Origin: Apus apus
Lineage: Eukaryota > Chordata > Aves > Apodiformes > Apodidae
Assembly (NCBI RefSeq): GCF_020740795.1
Contig: NC_067312.1
Span: forward strand, 68,964,905-69,028,904
DNA length: 64,000 nucleotides
Reading direction: 5' to 3'
Shown piece after piece: positions 20,371 through 31,507 of this stretch. Each line of letters starts with the position of its first letter. The first letter of the stretch is position 1. The position numbers and the translations under genes were made by a program. Under the pieces are notes generated by a model. It saw only the letters and a program-made list of their open reading frames with translations, did no database searches and was not told the DNA's origin.

Positions 20371-21140
20371 CTATAGCTTGTCCAAAACAAGCAGCACAAA
20401 ATCCTGGGATCCTCTTCAGGACTTGTTAAGGGTGCTCTTACCATCTCCTTGAGAACTTGCATCTAACACATTAGTTAAAAACTTCTGTGTTTCAAGCATT
20501 ACACAACTAGCCACTGCTAGGAACAGCGGCTTTGGAAGAGCTTGTGTGGTTGGAAGACTTGGAACATTTGATGCTGATTCTTCCAACTGCAGCCTGAGTT
20601 CTCCTCTCATGAAACTGCCTACAGGAGGATTACAAAATATGACAGTCTGCCAGGATGTCCTCAAAGAACTGTTCTGCAAATTGTACTTCAAGGGATTCAG
20701 GATCTTCCTCTCTAAAAAATGAGATTCCATGCTAAAATACAGTAGATAACATCTAGCACTAAGCCAACCAAGGCTTTTCCCTCCCAATACAACAATGTTC
20801 TATCACAGTCTTCCAATGGAGGGGATGTTTCACCAGGTTTTAGTAGATCCATTAAGTCAGCACTCACTACACGAAACTGTTCCCCAGTGAGTCCAGACTC
20901 AGCATATGTATCCGAAGACGAGATCTCCCCACAGTCATCTGCTTGGTAACATACTGCAGTCTGTCTCCCCTGAGCTGAGGAAAGAGTGTTCTGCAGTGCA
21001 ACAAAGCCTAGCACCACTCCCGTGTCTGCACGGATCAGCTACTGCACAGGGACCTGGGTGAGGCACAAGCATCCACACAAGGTACACGCTGGAGTGCAAG
21101 TGGGACAGGACAGGAGCCTGTTGTCCTCTCACATCTTCAC
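20371..21140 (-). pseudogene. Unrecognised antisense-coding fragment (possible retrocopy)
   Basis: Two long minus-strand frames overlap end to end. The first, 20712-21017, includes ADLMDLLKPGETSPPLEDCD; the second, 20416-20787, includes LNPLKYNLQNSSLRTSW and ends GDGKSTLNKS. They look like one protein-coding sequence broken by a frameshift near 20,720-20,790, with no splice signals between. That suggests a processed copy of an mRNA or a decayed exon. I cannot name the parent gene. The last 150 bp are duplicated at 16735-16883. Confidence 0.4.
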
Positions 21141-24100
21141 ACCATGTCAGATATTTTTATGAAAGAAGTGCTTTAGTCAGCAACAACACATTACGTTTGG
21201 GAAAAGGTTCTCTGGATAAAGTTCCACAGCTTCCTTTTCACTAGAGATGACCCTGGATGTACCTAATGGTCTGTTCCAGCCTCAGAAATATCTAATTTCA
21301 TGAAACTTGTCAGAATACTTACATTTTGCAGTATAGCAAAATAATAAAAGTGTTGTAAAACTCAGAGCAACTCCGAAAAGTTTAATGGGAATTTGGTGTG
21401 GAATTTTGTCCTTCTAACTTGAAGAAAAGGTGCACCCTTCTGTGAAAGGGCTGTTCAGAGACTCATTCCTTCAGACTGTTCTCAGCCTAGACTATGTTGA
21501 CGCGAGTCATCCAGAACACCAGAAATATCGCAAGATCTTGTCATAATTCATTATCTGCCTGATTTCAGTAGCCAAAATGCCAAAGTTGCAGCTTATTTAG
21601 TTTTGAAGTACCACAGTCATTCCACAGATATACGGATTTGATGGGCGCACACACACATTTTATTTGTGTAAGGCTGAGTGCTCCAAAAGTATCTAATACA
21701 AGGACTGCCCTGAAATACTGAAATGCTGCCCTTGGCTAAAACAAATTCCAAGTTGCTGCACAACCCTGAGAATGGCTTGCTGACTGATGGTATTTCACTG
21801 TACAAATGGCTCATAAAAGCTGTTAAATCCATCATGCACTCTAAAGGCATTTTAATCTAACGACTATTTTCACTTATATAGAAGCTGTCAGGAAAATCTG
21901 TTCTTCAAATGACAAAAAGCAACAGATCCTGACAAGACACAGGATTATGGCACAACAGACTAAAATATCTTTTCAGTATGCTTTTCATGATTGCTCCATG
22001 GTATATTAATTTGGTATCTTTAAGCAAAGCTGTTCCCTGAGAGATGCAGAGGTATATTTTAATTTCTGATGTGTCCTTGTAGGTAGAAAAGCAAGCATCT
22101 TTCTGAAGACTGAAGGAAGTGACAGTGGGAGAATCATATGAAAAGGAGAATAAGGATAAAACAAGTTACAACAGGAATAAACATGCCAAGAAAGCAGAAA
22201 CCAAACCACACCAAAACACAATTCTTACTTTTGTAGTACTTGTTTTCAGACTGTAAATTTAAATATTATTGATGGATTGGGTGACAGTTCTAGCAACACT
22301 TTTGAGGAAAGCTTAAGGACAAACACAGTCAAGAGGAGACTTTTGCCCACCCTGACTTTTAGACAAACGCCAAGGTGCACTACAGCAGAACAGAATTCTA
22401 CATAGTAGTACATACTCTCGTCCTAATGGATGGCTGTTTATCCTTGTCCCCTGTGGACCCTTCTTTTCCTCAAGATCTTTTCCAGCCTGTTACTTGGAAG
22501 AAAGGAGCTACCTTCTTGCAGACAGCTGCCATGTGGTCCACAGGCCATTGTCTCATCCACACATCACTTCCAGGAAGACATAAAAGCTATAAAAAAGATC
22601 CCTAGACATATCTGAAAGCCCACTCCCCAGCATCCCTGTCCTGCAGGCTCAGGGAAGCACTTTTCCAGGGAGGAAAACCTTAAAGTAAAGACATAGAGTC
22701 ACTGTGCAGGGTGAGGAAGAACAGCTCATTAGAGAACTCATCTTCCCACCTTCCTCATGCTGAGCATACTTTCCAAATGTGTTCTCTCCTCAGACATTTT
22801 TGCCCTTCCTTTCACCTCTTTTGCTCTGGTCATCAATCTGTCTGTCAGGAGAGAATCTCAGTAAGAAACAAGTTCTGTCACATTCTTAAATGATGTTGCT
22901 TTTGGCAATACAAACATGAGTAAAAAGGAAGCCTAACTCTAAAGAAAATCAGGACATATACCCATATTTGTATTTTAGGGAACCCTGCAGATAGGCCAGC
23001 AAGTTAGAGAGCTGTGAGGGTTTGAAGAGCAGCAGTAACTTCTGTTTTGTTCTTAGACAGAACACAACTGCTGTTCCACAGTATTTCTCAGCTCAGAACA
23101 TCCAGCGGTGAATGTAAAGCCTCAGAGAAGCCAAACACCTAGACACTGCACTGTTCTGCTGCCTTTGAAACAAATGGTCAAGGAGCTATTGATTTTGAAA
23201 GGCCTTAAGAGCTGGCCCTTCCTATGAAAACTTCATTAAGTGCTCTGGGTAGGTATTGGGGTAAGAAATGTGCAAATAATTTCCCAGCAGTAACTGTGTA
23301 TGCAGAGACAAGCGGCTGCAGTCAGGCCCTGTGCCTGCCTCTTTCCACAGCAGGGGCCCTCCCTCCACCAGGCTGGTGGTCACTCCATAAGCCACCACAG
23401 AGGAGCACATTCTGTTGCTCTTCTGCTGTGCTCAAACAACAGGACTGTTAGGAAGATTGTTATAAGCGTTCAGATTTTGACTCTCCTTGCAGTCAGGAGT
23501 GCTTACTCGTGAGTGCCTGGACTTCCCTTCATAAATGACGCTCTGATAGTTTCATCAATTACAACAAATGACAATTTGAAATTCTTTGCCCTGCTGCCAA
23601 GTTCTTAATTTAATATTATTAAGAATTTGCATGCAGCAGTCTCTCTAATACTCTCCCTCTCTTTCCTATAGTGGCATGGCATTCTGAAACATTTGAGGCA
23701 TCTGCTTAATCCCCTTCCTTTTCCCATACCATGACAACATTTGATCATGTTTTTCAATGACTAATGCTTCAATATTCCTATTCTGAAAAGAAGAAAGGGA
23801 AAGCCTGAGTAATTGTGTTTCAGAGACAGCAGCTTTACAGGTGACTGCATTTATTTATTACTAAGATATATTTTTAAATGTTGTGCATGCTCTCTTACAG
23901 TGTATAACATTCCCTCTCAGTGCAACTGTGCTGGTAACCTGTCTCATGGCTTCATTTCCAGTGTATGTGTTTAAGAACTTCAAAAATTTCAGGTCAGGCT
24001 TTAATTTCATGGGACTGATCAGGCCTAAGTGAGAAAATGGAAGAAAACTTCCTGAGATTTCGCATGTTAAAAAAACAGTAATGAAGCAGAATATAAGGCT

Positions 24101-24250
24101 GCAAACATTATGCTAGTGAAAATCAATCCCATATTAAGAAGAGATGAATTATTAAAAAGTTATTGTAAAACCAGCCATTTCACAGCCAACAACCTTGCAG
24201 GATGCAGCCGAGAGGGACACATATCACAAAATAGCGCAAAAGTTCTGGGA
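21141..24250. other. Intergenic, no feature
   Basis: Three kilobases of AT-rich sequence with only short open frames, none recognisable. No strong repeats or RNA genes are seen. Confidence 0.5.
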
Positions 24251-24254
24251 CTAC

Positions 24255-24394
24255 ATCAACACTCCTTCTCCTCAGCACTGCTGTCAATCCATTCTCTGCC
24301 CAGCCTGTATTTGTGCTTGGGGTTGTCCCAACTCATCTGTAGGACATTGAGCCTGGCCTTGCTGAACTTCATGCACTTTGCACAAGCCCATGTG
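24255..24394 (-). mobile_element. CR1 LINE internal fragment
   Basis: The sequence CACTCCTTCTCCTCAGCACT ... GCTTGGGGTTGTCCCAACTC ... CTTGCTGAACTTCATG matches, with substitutions, the part of the antisense CR1 at about 7378-7490. It lacks both ends and abuts the 5' edge of duplication unit B, so the duplication breakpoint lies in or next to CR1 sequence. Confidence 0.8.
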
Positions 24395-24556
24395 TGTGTT
24401 CCCACAGCTGCGTCCCTCTGGGCACAGGCTGCGGGAAGCTGCTGCCAACCAGGAGATGTCCCTGGCTGCCTCTGAGGTGTGAAAGCGGAGAAGGAAGAAG
24501 GACTCTGGGCATCTGCCATTGCTGGGGCCACCTTCACCCCAGGGATTCCATGGGGC

Positions 24557-24580
24557 GTTGCCTAGAACGAGGTGACATCA
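24557..24580 (+). promoter_or_regulatory. X-box-like plus CRE-like pair (unit B)
   Basis: GTTGCCTAGAAC (24557-24568) and TGACATCA (24573-24580) are identical in sequence and spacing to unit A, 298 bp upstream of the proposed ATG. The assignment is by motif only. Confidence 0.35.
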
Positions 24581-24877
24581 CAGCCGGCCCCCCTGTGACA
24601 ACAGCCCCTGCCCTCACCTTAGCAGCCGTGTCCCCCTTGCTCAGCTCACTTGCTGTGGTGAGGAGGAGGAGGAAGGCTGCAGGCTGTCCATCCCTCTCAC
24701 TCAGTCTCGTTTCCCAAAGCCAGACAGGTTCCCGTCCTCCCCAGGACTGGATCCGTGTTTCTGCTCAGGGAAGCAGTTGCTGCGTTTCCTCTGCCTCGTC
24801 CAGCTGCTGCGCCGCTTCTCGGACTCGCTCGAGTCGGGCACTGCCAGCAGCACCAGGTCCCCTCTGTGGCCACGGAC

Positions 24878-27293
24878 ATGGGGCAGAGCAACAGGAAGAT
24901 GAAAGCCTTCCGGAAGATCATCCCCAAGGTAGAGGCTCTGGCCGGTGCCCTGGGGGCTCCCCTGCCCGACCCCCTCCTGCGGGCTCTGCGCTGCCCGTGC
25001 CTGCCCTTCCGCCATGGGCTGCCTTAGGCCTGAGCTCCGGGCTGGGGACATGGCGGGCGGCCCTGGGCTCTGTCCTCACTGCTGCACGGCAGCCTGTAAC
25101 CCTGCTCCCCTTTGCCTCCCCTGCCCAGGGCTCTGGGGGCCAGGCAACCCCCCCCGTGCCTGCCATGGCACACGTGGACACCCAGGGCCAGCCCGCCCGG
25201 GGCACCAACGTCCCAGCCGTGGAGACAGTGTCCCACGGCACCCAGGCCACTGTCCCAGAGATGAAGCCAAGGTTTTGTGCCATAAGGACCACCATCCCAG
25301 GGATGCACACAGTGTCCCATAGCCCGCAGACCACCATATCAGCAACTAAGACTGGATCCTGTGGCACCCAGGCCACCATCCCAAGGATGATGACACAGTC
25401 CCCTGGCATGAAGACGACCATGCCAGGGATGCAGACAGTGTCCTGTGGCACCCAGACCACCAACTCAGGGATGCACACAGTGTCCCGTGGCACCCAGGCC
25501 ACCAGCCCAGGGCTGCGGACGGTGTCCCGTGGCACCCAGGCCACCATCACAAAGGTGCAGACAGGGTCCCCTGGCGTGAAGACCACCACCCCATGCACAC
25601 AGCCAGGGTCCTCCTCCCTGCAGGGCCTGCCCAGCCACCAGCAGTGCCAGAAGAAGCTGAGCTGGCAGCAGCCCCCAAGGGGGCTGTTGGATGCTGTGGG
25701 CCTTGGGTGGGCAGGGGGCAGACAAAGGGCCCCGGTGCTGGGACCAGATGGGTGGGGGGCCATGCCCTCACTGTGTCACTGCTGCTGTTCCCAGACCAGG
25801 CGTCCGAAGGACACCCACGGAAAGCTGGGGGTGGCTGGAGCAGAGGAGAACATCCATGCCAGCGACCAGATCACCCAGCAACTGGGGTAAAGGATGGCAG
25901 AGGGTTTCCTACCCCGTGGGGCTTTCAGGGAGGCTGGGGTGGCTGGGGGAAGCCTGCTCTGGGGGCAAGAGACACCCCTGAGAAGCCCCACAGAGCCTAA
26001 GGCTGCCCGTGCCTCCCTCTGCCTGCTCAGGTCCACGCTGCCAGGGATCAAGCCAGGAGAGCAGCAGGAGCAGAGCATGGCCATGATCGAGCGCCTCTTC
26101 AAGATGATGCAGCTGCTGAAGGAGCAGGTGAGGCCGGTGGGGAAGAGCGCTCCCAACACCCTGTGCCTCAGCAGGGTGGTCCTGGCTGTTGTCCAGGCCA
26201 AGTCCCCTGGCTGGATGGGGCCAAGGAGCCTCCAGAGCACCCAGGCAAGTTGGCCACATGCGTCCTATCTTAGAGCCAATTCCTTTTCCCCTTCCTGCAG
26301 GTGGACTTGCTTCGTGTTGCGGTGGAAGGCGTGAGGAAGGAGCAGAGCACAATGTGCGTGATGGTGGAGGCTTTGCAGAAGAATCAGGACAAGCTGCGTG
26401 TGGCGGTGGAAGGCGTGAGGAAGGAGCAGAACAAGCTGCAGGCAACGTTGGGAATTGTGGAGAAGGAGAAGGACAAGCTACATGTTGCGGTGGAAGGCGT
26501 GAGGAAGGAGCAGAGCACAATGTGCGTGATGGTGGAGGCTTTGCAGAAGAATCAGGACAAGCTGTGTGTGGCGGTGGAAGGCATGGGGCAGGAGCAGAAC
26601 AAGCTGCAGGCAACGTTGGGAATTGTGGAGAAGGAGAAGGACAAGCTACATGTTGCGGTGGAAAGCGTGAGGAAGGAGCAGAGCACCATGTGCACCAGTG
26701 TGGAAGCTTTGCAGAAGAATCAGGACAAGCTGCGTGCGGCGGTGGAAGGCGTGAGGCAGGAGCAGATCAACACGTGGGCAATGGTGGAAGGTTTGTGGAA
26801 GGAACAGGGCAAGCTGTGTCTGACAGTGGATTGTATGGAGAAGGAGAAGGGCAAGATGCAAGCAGCGGTGGAAGGTGTGTGGAAGGAGAAGAAGAAGACG
26901 CAGGTAATGATGGAAGATGTTTGGAAGGAGCAGGACAAGCTATGGGCAACAGTGGGAGGTGTGAGGAAGGAGGTGGACAAGCTGCTGCTGATGGCGGAAG
27001 ACGTGGGGCAGAAGAAGACAGAGGAGCTGGCAGAGGAGCTGGCAGAGGACCAGGGACCATGCACCTTCCTCAGCACAGACCCCAGCCCGCAGCCGGGGAA
27101 CACCCTCTGCAGGTACAACAGCCTCCAGGAGCTGGTGGAACCCTCAAGGCCGCAGCAGGCAGTGGGCAAGGGGGTGAGGAAGCTGCCAGGGAAGAGCAGC
27201 TGGGACCAGCAGCAGTCAAGGGCTCGGCCCCATCCTCCCTGCCCTGCCAGGGACATCCTCCTGGCCAAGAGAAAAGGCAGGGACCAGCAATAA
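24878..27293 (+). CDS. Unrecognised repeat protein, copy B (four coding exons, ~632 aa)
   Basis: The paralogue of the unit A gene has proposed exons 24878-24928, 25129-25886, 26031-26127 and 26301-27293 (stop TAA). All splice sites and phases are the same as in copy A. The protein is about 98 residues longer: nine instead of six Ser/Thr-rich 14-mers and seventeen instead of thirteen coiled-coil 14-mers. Amino acid differences outside the arrays include Cys/Arg and Gln/Leu in the pre-coil helix (ERLFKMMQLLKEQ here), Met/Arg in the coil and Asn/Asp in the tail. No stop or frameshift appears in any exon. Two intact copies with array-length changes only in whole codons support a protein-coding gene. 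Function is unknown. The coiled coil suggests a cytoplasmic structural or scaffold protein, but that is inference. Confidence 0.65.
25219..25596 (+). repeat. 42-bp coding repeats, Ser/Thr-rich type, 9 units (copy B)
   Basis: Nine 14-mers are encoded, from VETVSHGTQATVPE to VQTGSPGVKTTTPC. The middle units are more divergent (MKPRFCAIRTTIPG, TKTGSCGTQATIPR, MMTQSPGMKTTMPG) and are absent from copy A. This suggests loss in A of old units rather than fresh expansion in B. Confidence 0.9.
26316..27029 (+). repeat. 42-bp coding repeats, coiled-coil type, 17 units (copy B)
   Basis: Seventeen 14-mers in two-heptad register are encoded. The first eight form a 56-residue (168-bp) super-unit in tandem, at 26316-26483 and 26484-26651. 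The two differ at few positions, so this is a young internal duplication absent from copy A. Confidence 0.9.
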
Positions 27294-27294
27294 A
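27289..27294 (+). terminator. Poly(A) signal AATAAA overlapping the stop codon (copy B)
   Basis: CAG CAA TAA followed by A gives AATAAA at 27289-27294, overlapping the stop at 27291-27293. A T/GT-rich segment follows (27307-27360). The arrangement matches copy A. Confidence 0.55.
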
Positions 27295-27762
27295 CAACTG
27301 TCCCCCTGTTCGTTCTTGCTGGCGGATTACGTTTCTTTGCTTGGGTTGCTTGTGCTGTCGTTCAAGTGAGATTCATATGAGAACAAAAACTAACAGCCCC
27401 AAACCAACCAGCTCCCCCCTCCCCAGGGAGAGGCCATGAAGGGCGGTCACCGGGATGGCGGAGCACCACCTTGCTACATCACAGCCCCCAGCTCTGCTTC
27501 CCCCTGGCCCTGCAGGGGCGCAGGCAGAGGGAGGGCAGGGGCAGGGGGAGGGTCCAGGGCCGCCTGCGCAAGAAGCCAGGCTGAACTTGGGCAGCCAGAG
27601 GAGAGGCAGCTTTGCTGCGGGTGCTCAGGGGCACAGCCTGAGTCATCCTCAGCCTTCGCTTCAAACCTCACCCTGACTAGAAGCCAAAAGCAGCTGGCTA
27701 AGCTGAAACCCGGAGGTGCTCACATCTCCAAATCCTTAGCTGCTTCAGGAAAACTGCACTGG

Positions 27763-29084
27763 CAGTTTTCATCCACCACTTTGGCAGGGTTTCAGGGATA
27801 CAAGGGAAGAATGCGCCGTTACATCCCATCGAGATTCACAGAGCACACTGTGGCAACCTCTCAAGTGCCCTAAACATGATACATCTGCTGGTTCATCACC
27901 CTCTAAAGTTCCAGCCTTCGAGCAGGCAAGGCACCCGCTCACCCCTCCGGGTGCAAGTGTTGGAATACTTGCCAGGCTTCTTGGGAAGAAGTTGTTTCTC
28001 TGCCTTTCTTTTCCCCTGCTTCCACAGCTCTTTGCTTCAGAGCCATTTGCCAGAGACCTGCGTGTGGCTGCTCTCAGCAGCAGCCTTCCCCTGTTCCTTC
28101 CTCCAAGTCAGAGGGTCAAAGTGCTCATGCTTTTGAGACCTCATGGAATTAAAACTGGAGGCGCTTCCTCGTCAGGTCTGGGCTCCTGCGGGAGAGTTCT
28201 TGGCTGGAGCAGGGAACTAAGTTGTGCTCCCCAGAGGAAATACTATGCAAATACTGGCCTGAACTACTCTTTTCAGACAGCTCTTTGGCACAGGTAGGCA
28301 GGTTGACTGAAACACTGATAAGGACTGCTTCCTTCTCCAGAATCTGTAGTCATCTTTTTAGGTAACTGTGAATGCAGGGTCGGGACGAAGGGGAAACCTG
28401 GAGTTGGAAAACTTTCACAAAGTCTCTGAGTGCTGGTCTCATTTTGTCCCTTTCACTTCAGGTTACTGTTCCCTTTTCCAAACAAGTGGAACTAAGAAGT
28501 GGAAACAGAACAGTCTGTCTGAGCCTGGATTTAACATGACTGATGCTCCTCAAGATTCTTGTTTCCTAACAAGAAGTGCTTTGTAAGAAGCTAAACGGGG
28601 GATCGTAGGGAGAAGAGTCTAATGGAAATGACTTCAGAATGCAGCCACACAGGGATACAGCTCGTGGGTTTACACAGCAGACAGGGCTGGCCAGGCTTGG
28701 AATAGGAAGCTGTACCTAACATGTTGGGAATGAGGAAATCAACACGCTGCCTCCTGGAAACCAACACACGTTTCACACAGCACGCAAATACCCGGGTGAA
28801 TGTTTTGCGAGAAAAGGGGCCAGGCAGACAAAACCGGTCATAAGGTTCCAGCTGCGCTTAGCTCTCAAAGTCAGGAGCGTTCTCCACATTATCCATTCTT
28901 TTCCTGCTTTCCTTGACATACCCCCTTTCTGCTTCCATCCTACCTTCTCTTTTGACTGCCATTGGGCCTAGATTCTTCCTCCTTCATGTCAGGTTACATC
29001 ACTACTTCACTAGAAAGAGTATTAGGACACGAGTTTTCCCTCGGAGGGATATTCCAAAACTAAGCAGGTTGCCGAGTAACTTAA
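27763..29084. other. Intergenic, no feature
   Basis: Unique-looking sequence downstream of unit B with only short, unsupported open frames (27876-28297 +, 28591-28776 -). No repeat or gene is recognised. Confidence 0.5.
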
Positions 29085-29580
29085 CAGAAAAACTCAGCTG
29101 GGCAAGGCCCCGAGGCACCTCCTGCAGCTCTGCTGCTCTAAGCCGTGCCGTGCCGGGAGACCTCCCGAGATCCTCTCCCGCCCGCACGGTGCCGGGAGCC
29201 TCTGCCCTTTCTCCTCCCTCAAGGAAGGCCAGAGCTGGGCCTCCCGACCTGCCTGACCATGGCTGCCCTTCTTGTCTCGCCCGCCCCGCCCTGCCTGAGG
29301 GAGCTGCCGGCCCGCAGGGCGGAGGGCGCGCCCGCCATGGAGGGTGGCACCCGCACCCACCTGCCCCCTCAGCCTCCTCGGCCCCTCAGCCCCACCAGTC
29401 CCGTCAGCCCCTCAGCCCCTTCGCAGCCCTCCCTTCTCAGCTCCCGGGGGAGCGGCCATCGCCGCCCCGGCCCCCGCGAGGCGGCGCCAGCAGCCCCGGG
29501 GAGCTTTGGCAGCGGCGTCTGGTGGGACTGGAGCAGCAGCCGGCAGGGACGGACACACGTCGTCCCTGCTGGGCCTGAAG
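29085..29580. promoter_or_regulatory. CpG-island-like segment without assigned gene
   Basis: About 0.5 kb is G+C-rich with frequent CpG (for example CCGTGCCGTGCCGGGAGACC, GAGGGCGCGCCCGCCATGG, GCCATCGCCGCCCCGGCCCC) in an otherwise CpG-poor region. Such islands usually mark promoters. Open frames on both strands (29145-30041 +, 28913-29578 +, several -) are the usual GC-rich chance frames and match no protein I know. It might be the old MRPL50/ZNF189-type promoter, or that of an unannotated transcript. Confidence 0.5.
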
Positions 29581-31110
29581 CCAGGGCTGGGGGGCTTTGC
29601 CAGAGACTCCCGGCAGCTGTCTCTGGGGGTTTTCATCCCGTTCTTGTGGGGTGGAGGAGTGTGAGGGCAGCCAGTGCTGCCGGGTGCTCACAGCAGTTTG
29701 TTCTGGGGGCCCTGCTTCTCATGTGGGCACACAATTGTACGGGAATATCACCGTTCCTGTTTTTTAAAAGGGTGTTCTTTTTCAAAGTAAGAAATAACGC
29801 TTCATCTGTACACAGCCTTTCTTTGCTTCGTGGCAGTCGTTCAGCAGGCTCCTCTCTGCTTCAGCCACAAACACCTTTGTTAAAGAGCAGTGTGAGAAGG
29901 CAGGGCAGGGCCAGCAGCAGCAGCAGTCGCAGCACCTGTGACAGGTGTCCAGCAGAGGGGCAGGAGCTACCAGCAAAGCCACAGTGTGAGGAAGGTTCCT
30001 TTGCTGTTTGGGGGGAATATTTTTTCCACTCTCAATTGTAAGAGGAGCGATCTATGTGGATCAGGGGGACACTTCTCCTCATGAGCAGGCGTTTATTTGG
30101 GCTCAGGAGTGTGGAGACTTGCAGAACCACAACAAACCAGAAAAGAGGCGTTTGTCCTGACTGGTTGTTGTTGCAAGTCACTTCCTCTTTATTCACAGTT
30201 GAGCTCAGGACAGACCAAGTGCATGCACTGCTTATGCAACGATTGGATCCACGTGAAGGAGTTTGGGCGCTCATTGCCTGTGTACCAGAGCCATTACTAA
30301 TTGCAAAGAGCAGGAGGAGGTGCAGGGCACTGGTGCTCTGTTTCCCCCTCCTTGCTGGCAGGAGCTGTGGGTGTCTGTGGCCGGGAGGAGCAGCCCAGCA
30401 CAGCCAGGTGGTCTCACTGCCCAGGTCTGGTCCCAGGCAGCCCTGAAGCAGCAGGGGGGAGTGGTCTGCTGGGTTCTGTGGTCGTTGCTGGTTGCTGTGA
30501 TGCTCCGAGGTGTCACCAGGTGATTGGTGTAGTGTGTTGCTGGGCCCATGTTCTTGTATAAGCTTAGGTCTGCTACTTCTCCCATTTACACCCTCTTTTT
30601 TCTGTAACAGCTGTCTAATTGAGCTTCAGCTAACAAAGCTCACATCTCTAGCAGGTACACAGCAACATACCAAAGGTTGGACTGTGGGCCAAGATGCCTC
30701 TCTGTGTGATTAAAGTTAATTATTGTGGAAAAATGCATTTGTAAAAACACGGTGGAAAAGCAGTCTTTGTACAGCACTGACTCAACCTGCACAACCCTAA
30801 CTTGAGGTACAGCAGTCTCATCTCTTCCCCTGTGATTCTCCAGAGACACAAGAAGCTTCTGAAGGTAGTGCAATTTACCTGTGGCCTGAGTTCCATGCAC
30901 TGCTCACCACATACATCTCTCGAGTTTTCTCAGTGTCTGTCAGACACCCGTCAGTAGGATTAACCTCTCCAGGTTCATCACTATTGGATTATTTCCCTTT
31001 GCAGTAATTCTTTGGGACTTAATCTTTGTATAGGCTACTGAAAACAACAGATGTGTGAAAGGAATTGTCAAGTTTATACACAATAAAGAATGGTGAGATA
31101 GAGATTAATT
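29581..31110. other. Intergenic between CpG island and ALDOB 3' end
   Basis: No supported gene or repeat. Several overlapping frames at 30054-30585 on both strands have no recognisable product. Confidence 0.5.
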
Positions 31111-31122
31111 TTCAATTACTGT

Positions 31123-31507
31123 TTTATTCTTTTGATTGAAGACATAGGTTTTGTAATTCAGGATTTGGGCTGCAAAATGTGGTAATGGACAAGGGTATGT
31201 ATCTGAATAGCTAGGGAACTACTTAATCTGTTTACTGTTCTGGGGACTAATCTTAAACCTGAGGGAGAGTGGATTCATGATCCTTTGGCAGTTACTGTTT
31301 ATTGTACGGAAACAATATCCCCGTCCTTGGAATGTGCAAATGAAATAAGAATATCCCCTTGGTAAATGTGGGAGTGAAGGGTGGAGAGGAAGCTGATCCA
31401 TTTTATCTCCAGTTTTGATTAGAATAAGGGAAATTAGATTTTTCTTTCATATTTTAATATTTTCAACCTTGTGAAGAGGGTCAAGACAAAGGAAGGTTCC
31501 TGTTTTT
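31123..31507 (-). other. ALDOB: ALDOB 3'UTR with candidate poly(A) signals
   Basis: Downstream of the ALDOB stop, AATAAA occurs on the minus strand at 31298-31303 and 31123-31128. Either would give a 3'UTR of about 200-400 nt, in the usual range for this gene. I cannot tell which is used. Confidence 0.6.

Larger units (their letters stand above)
24396..27762 (+). repeat. Segmental duplication unit B (direct copy of 13665-16730)
   Basis: The full-length partner of unit A lies about 10.7 kb away in the same orientation. It is about 3.37 kb, against about 3.07 kb for A. The difference is three extra 42-bp units in the first coding array, four in the second, and a few small indels such as the insertion near 27664. 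Noncoding and coding parts look equally diverged (about 1%), so the duplication is recent or homogenised by gene conversion. Confidence 0.95.

Noticed and set aside
29145-30041. 298-aa plus-strand frame from the CpG-rich block
   Set aside because: Low-complexity Pro/Ala/Ser composition that runs into plain AT-rich sequence; no domain or splice support.
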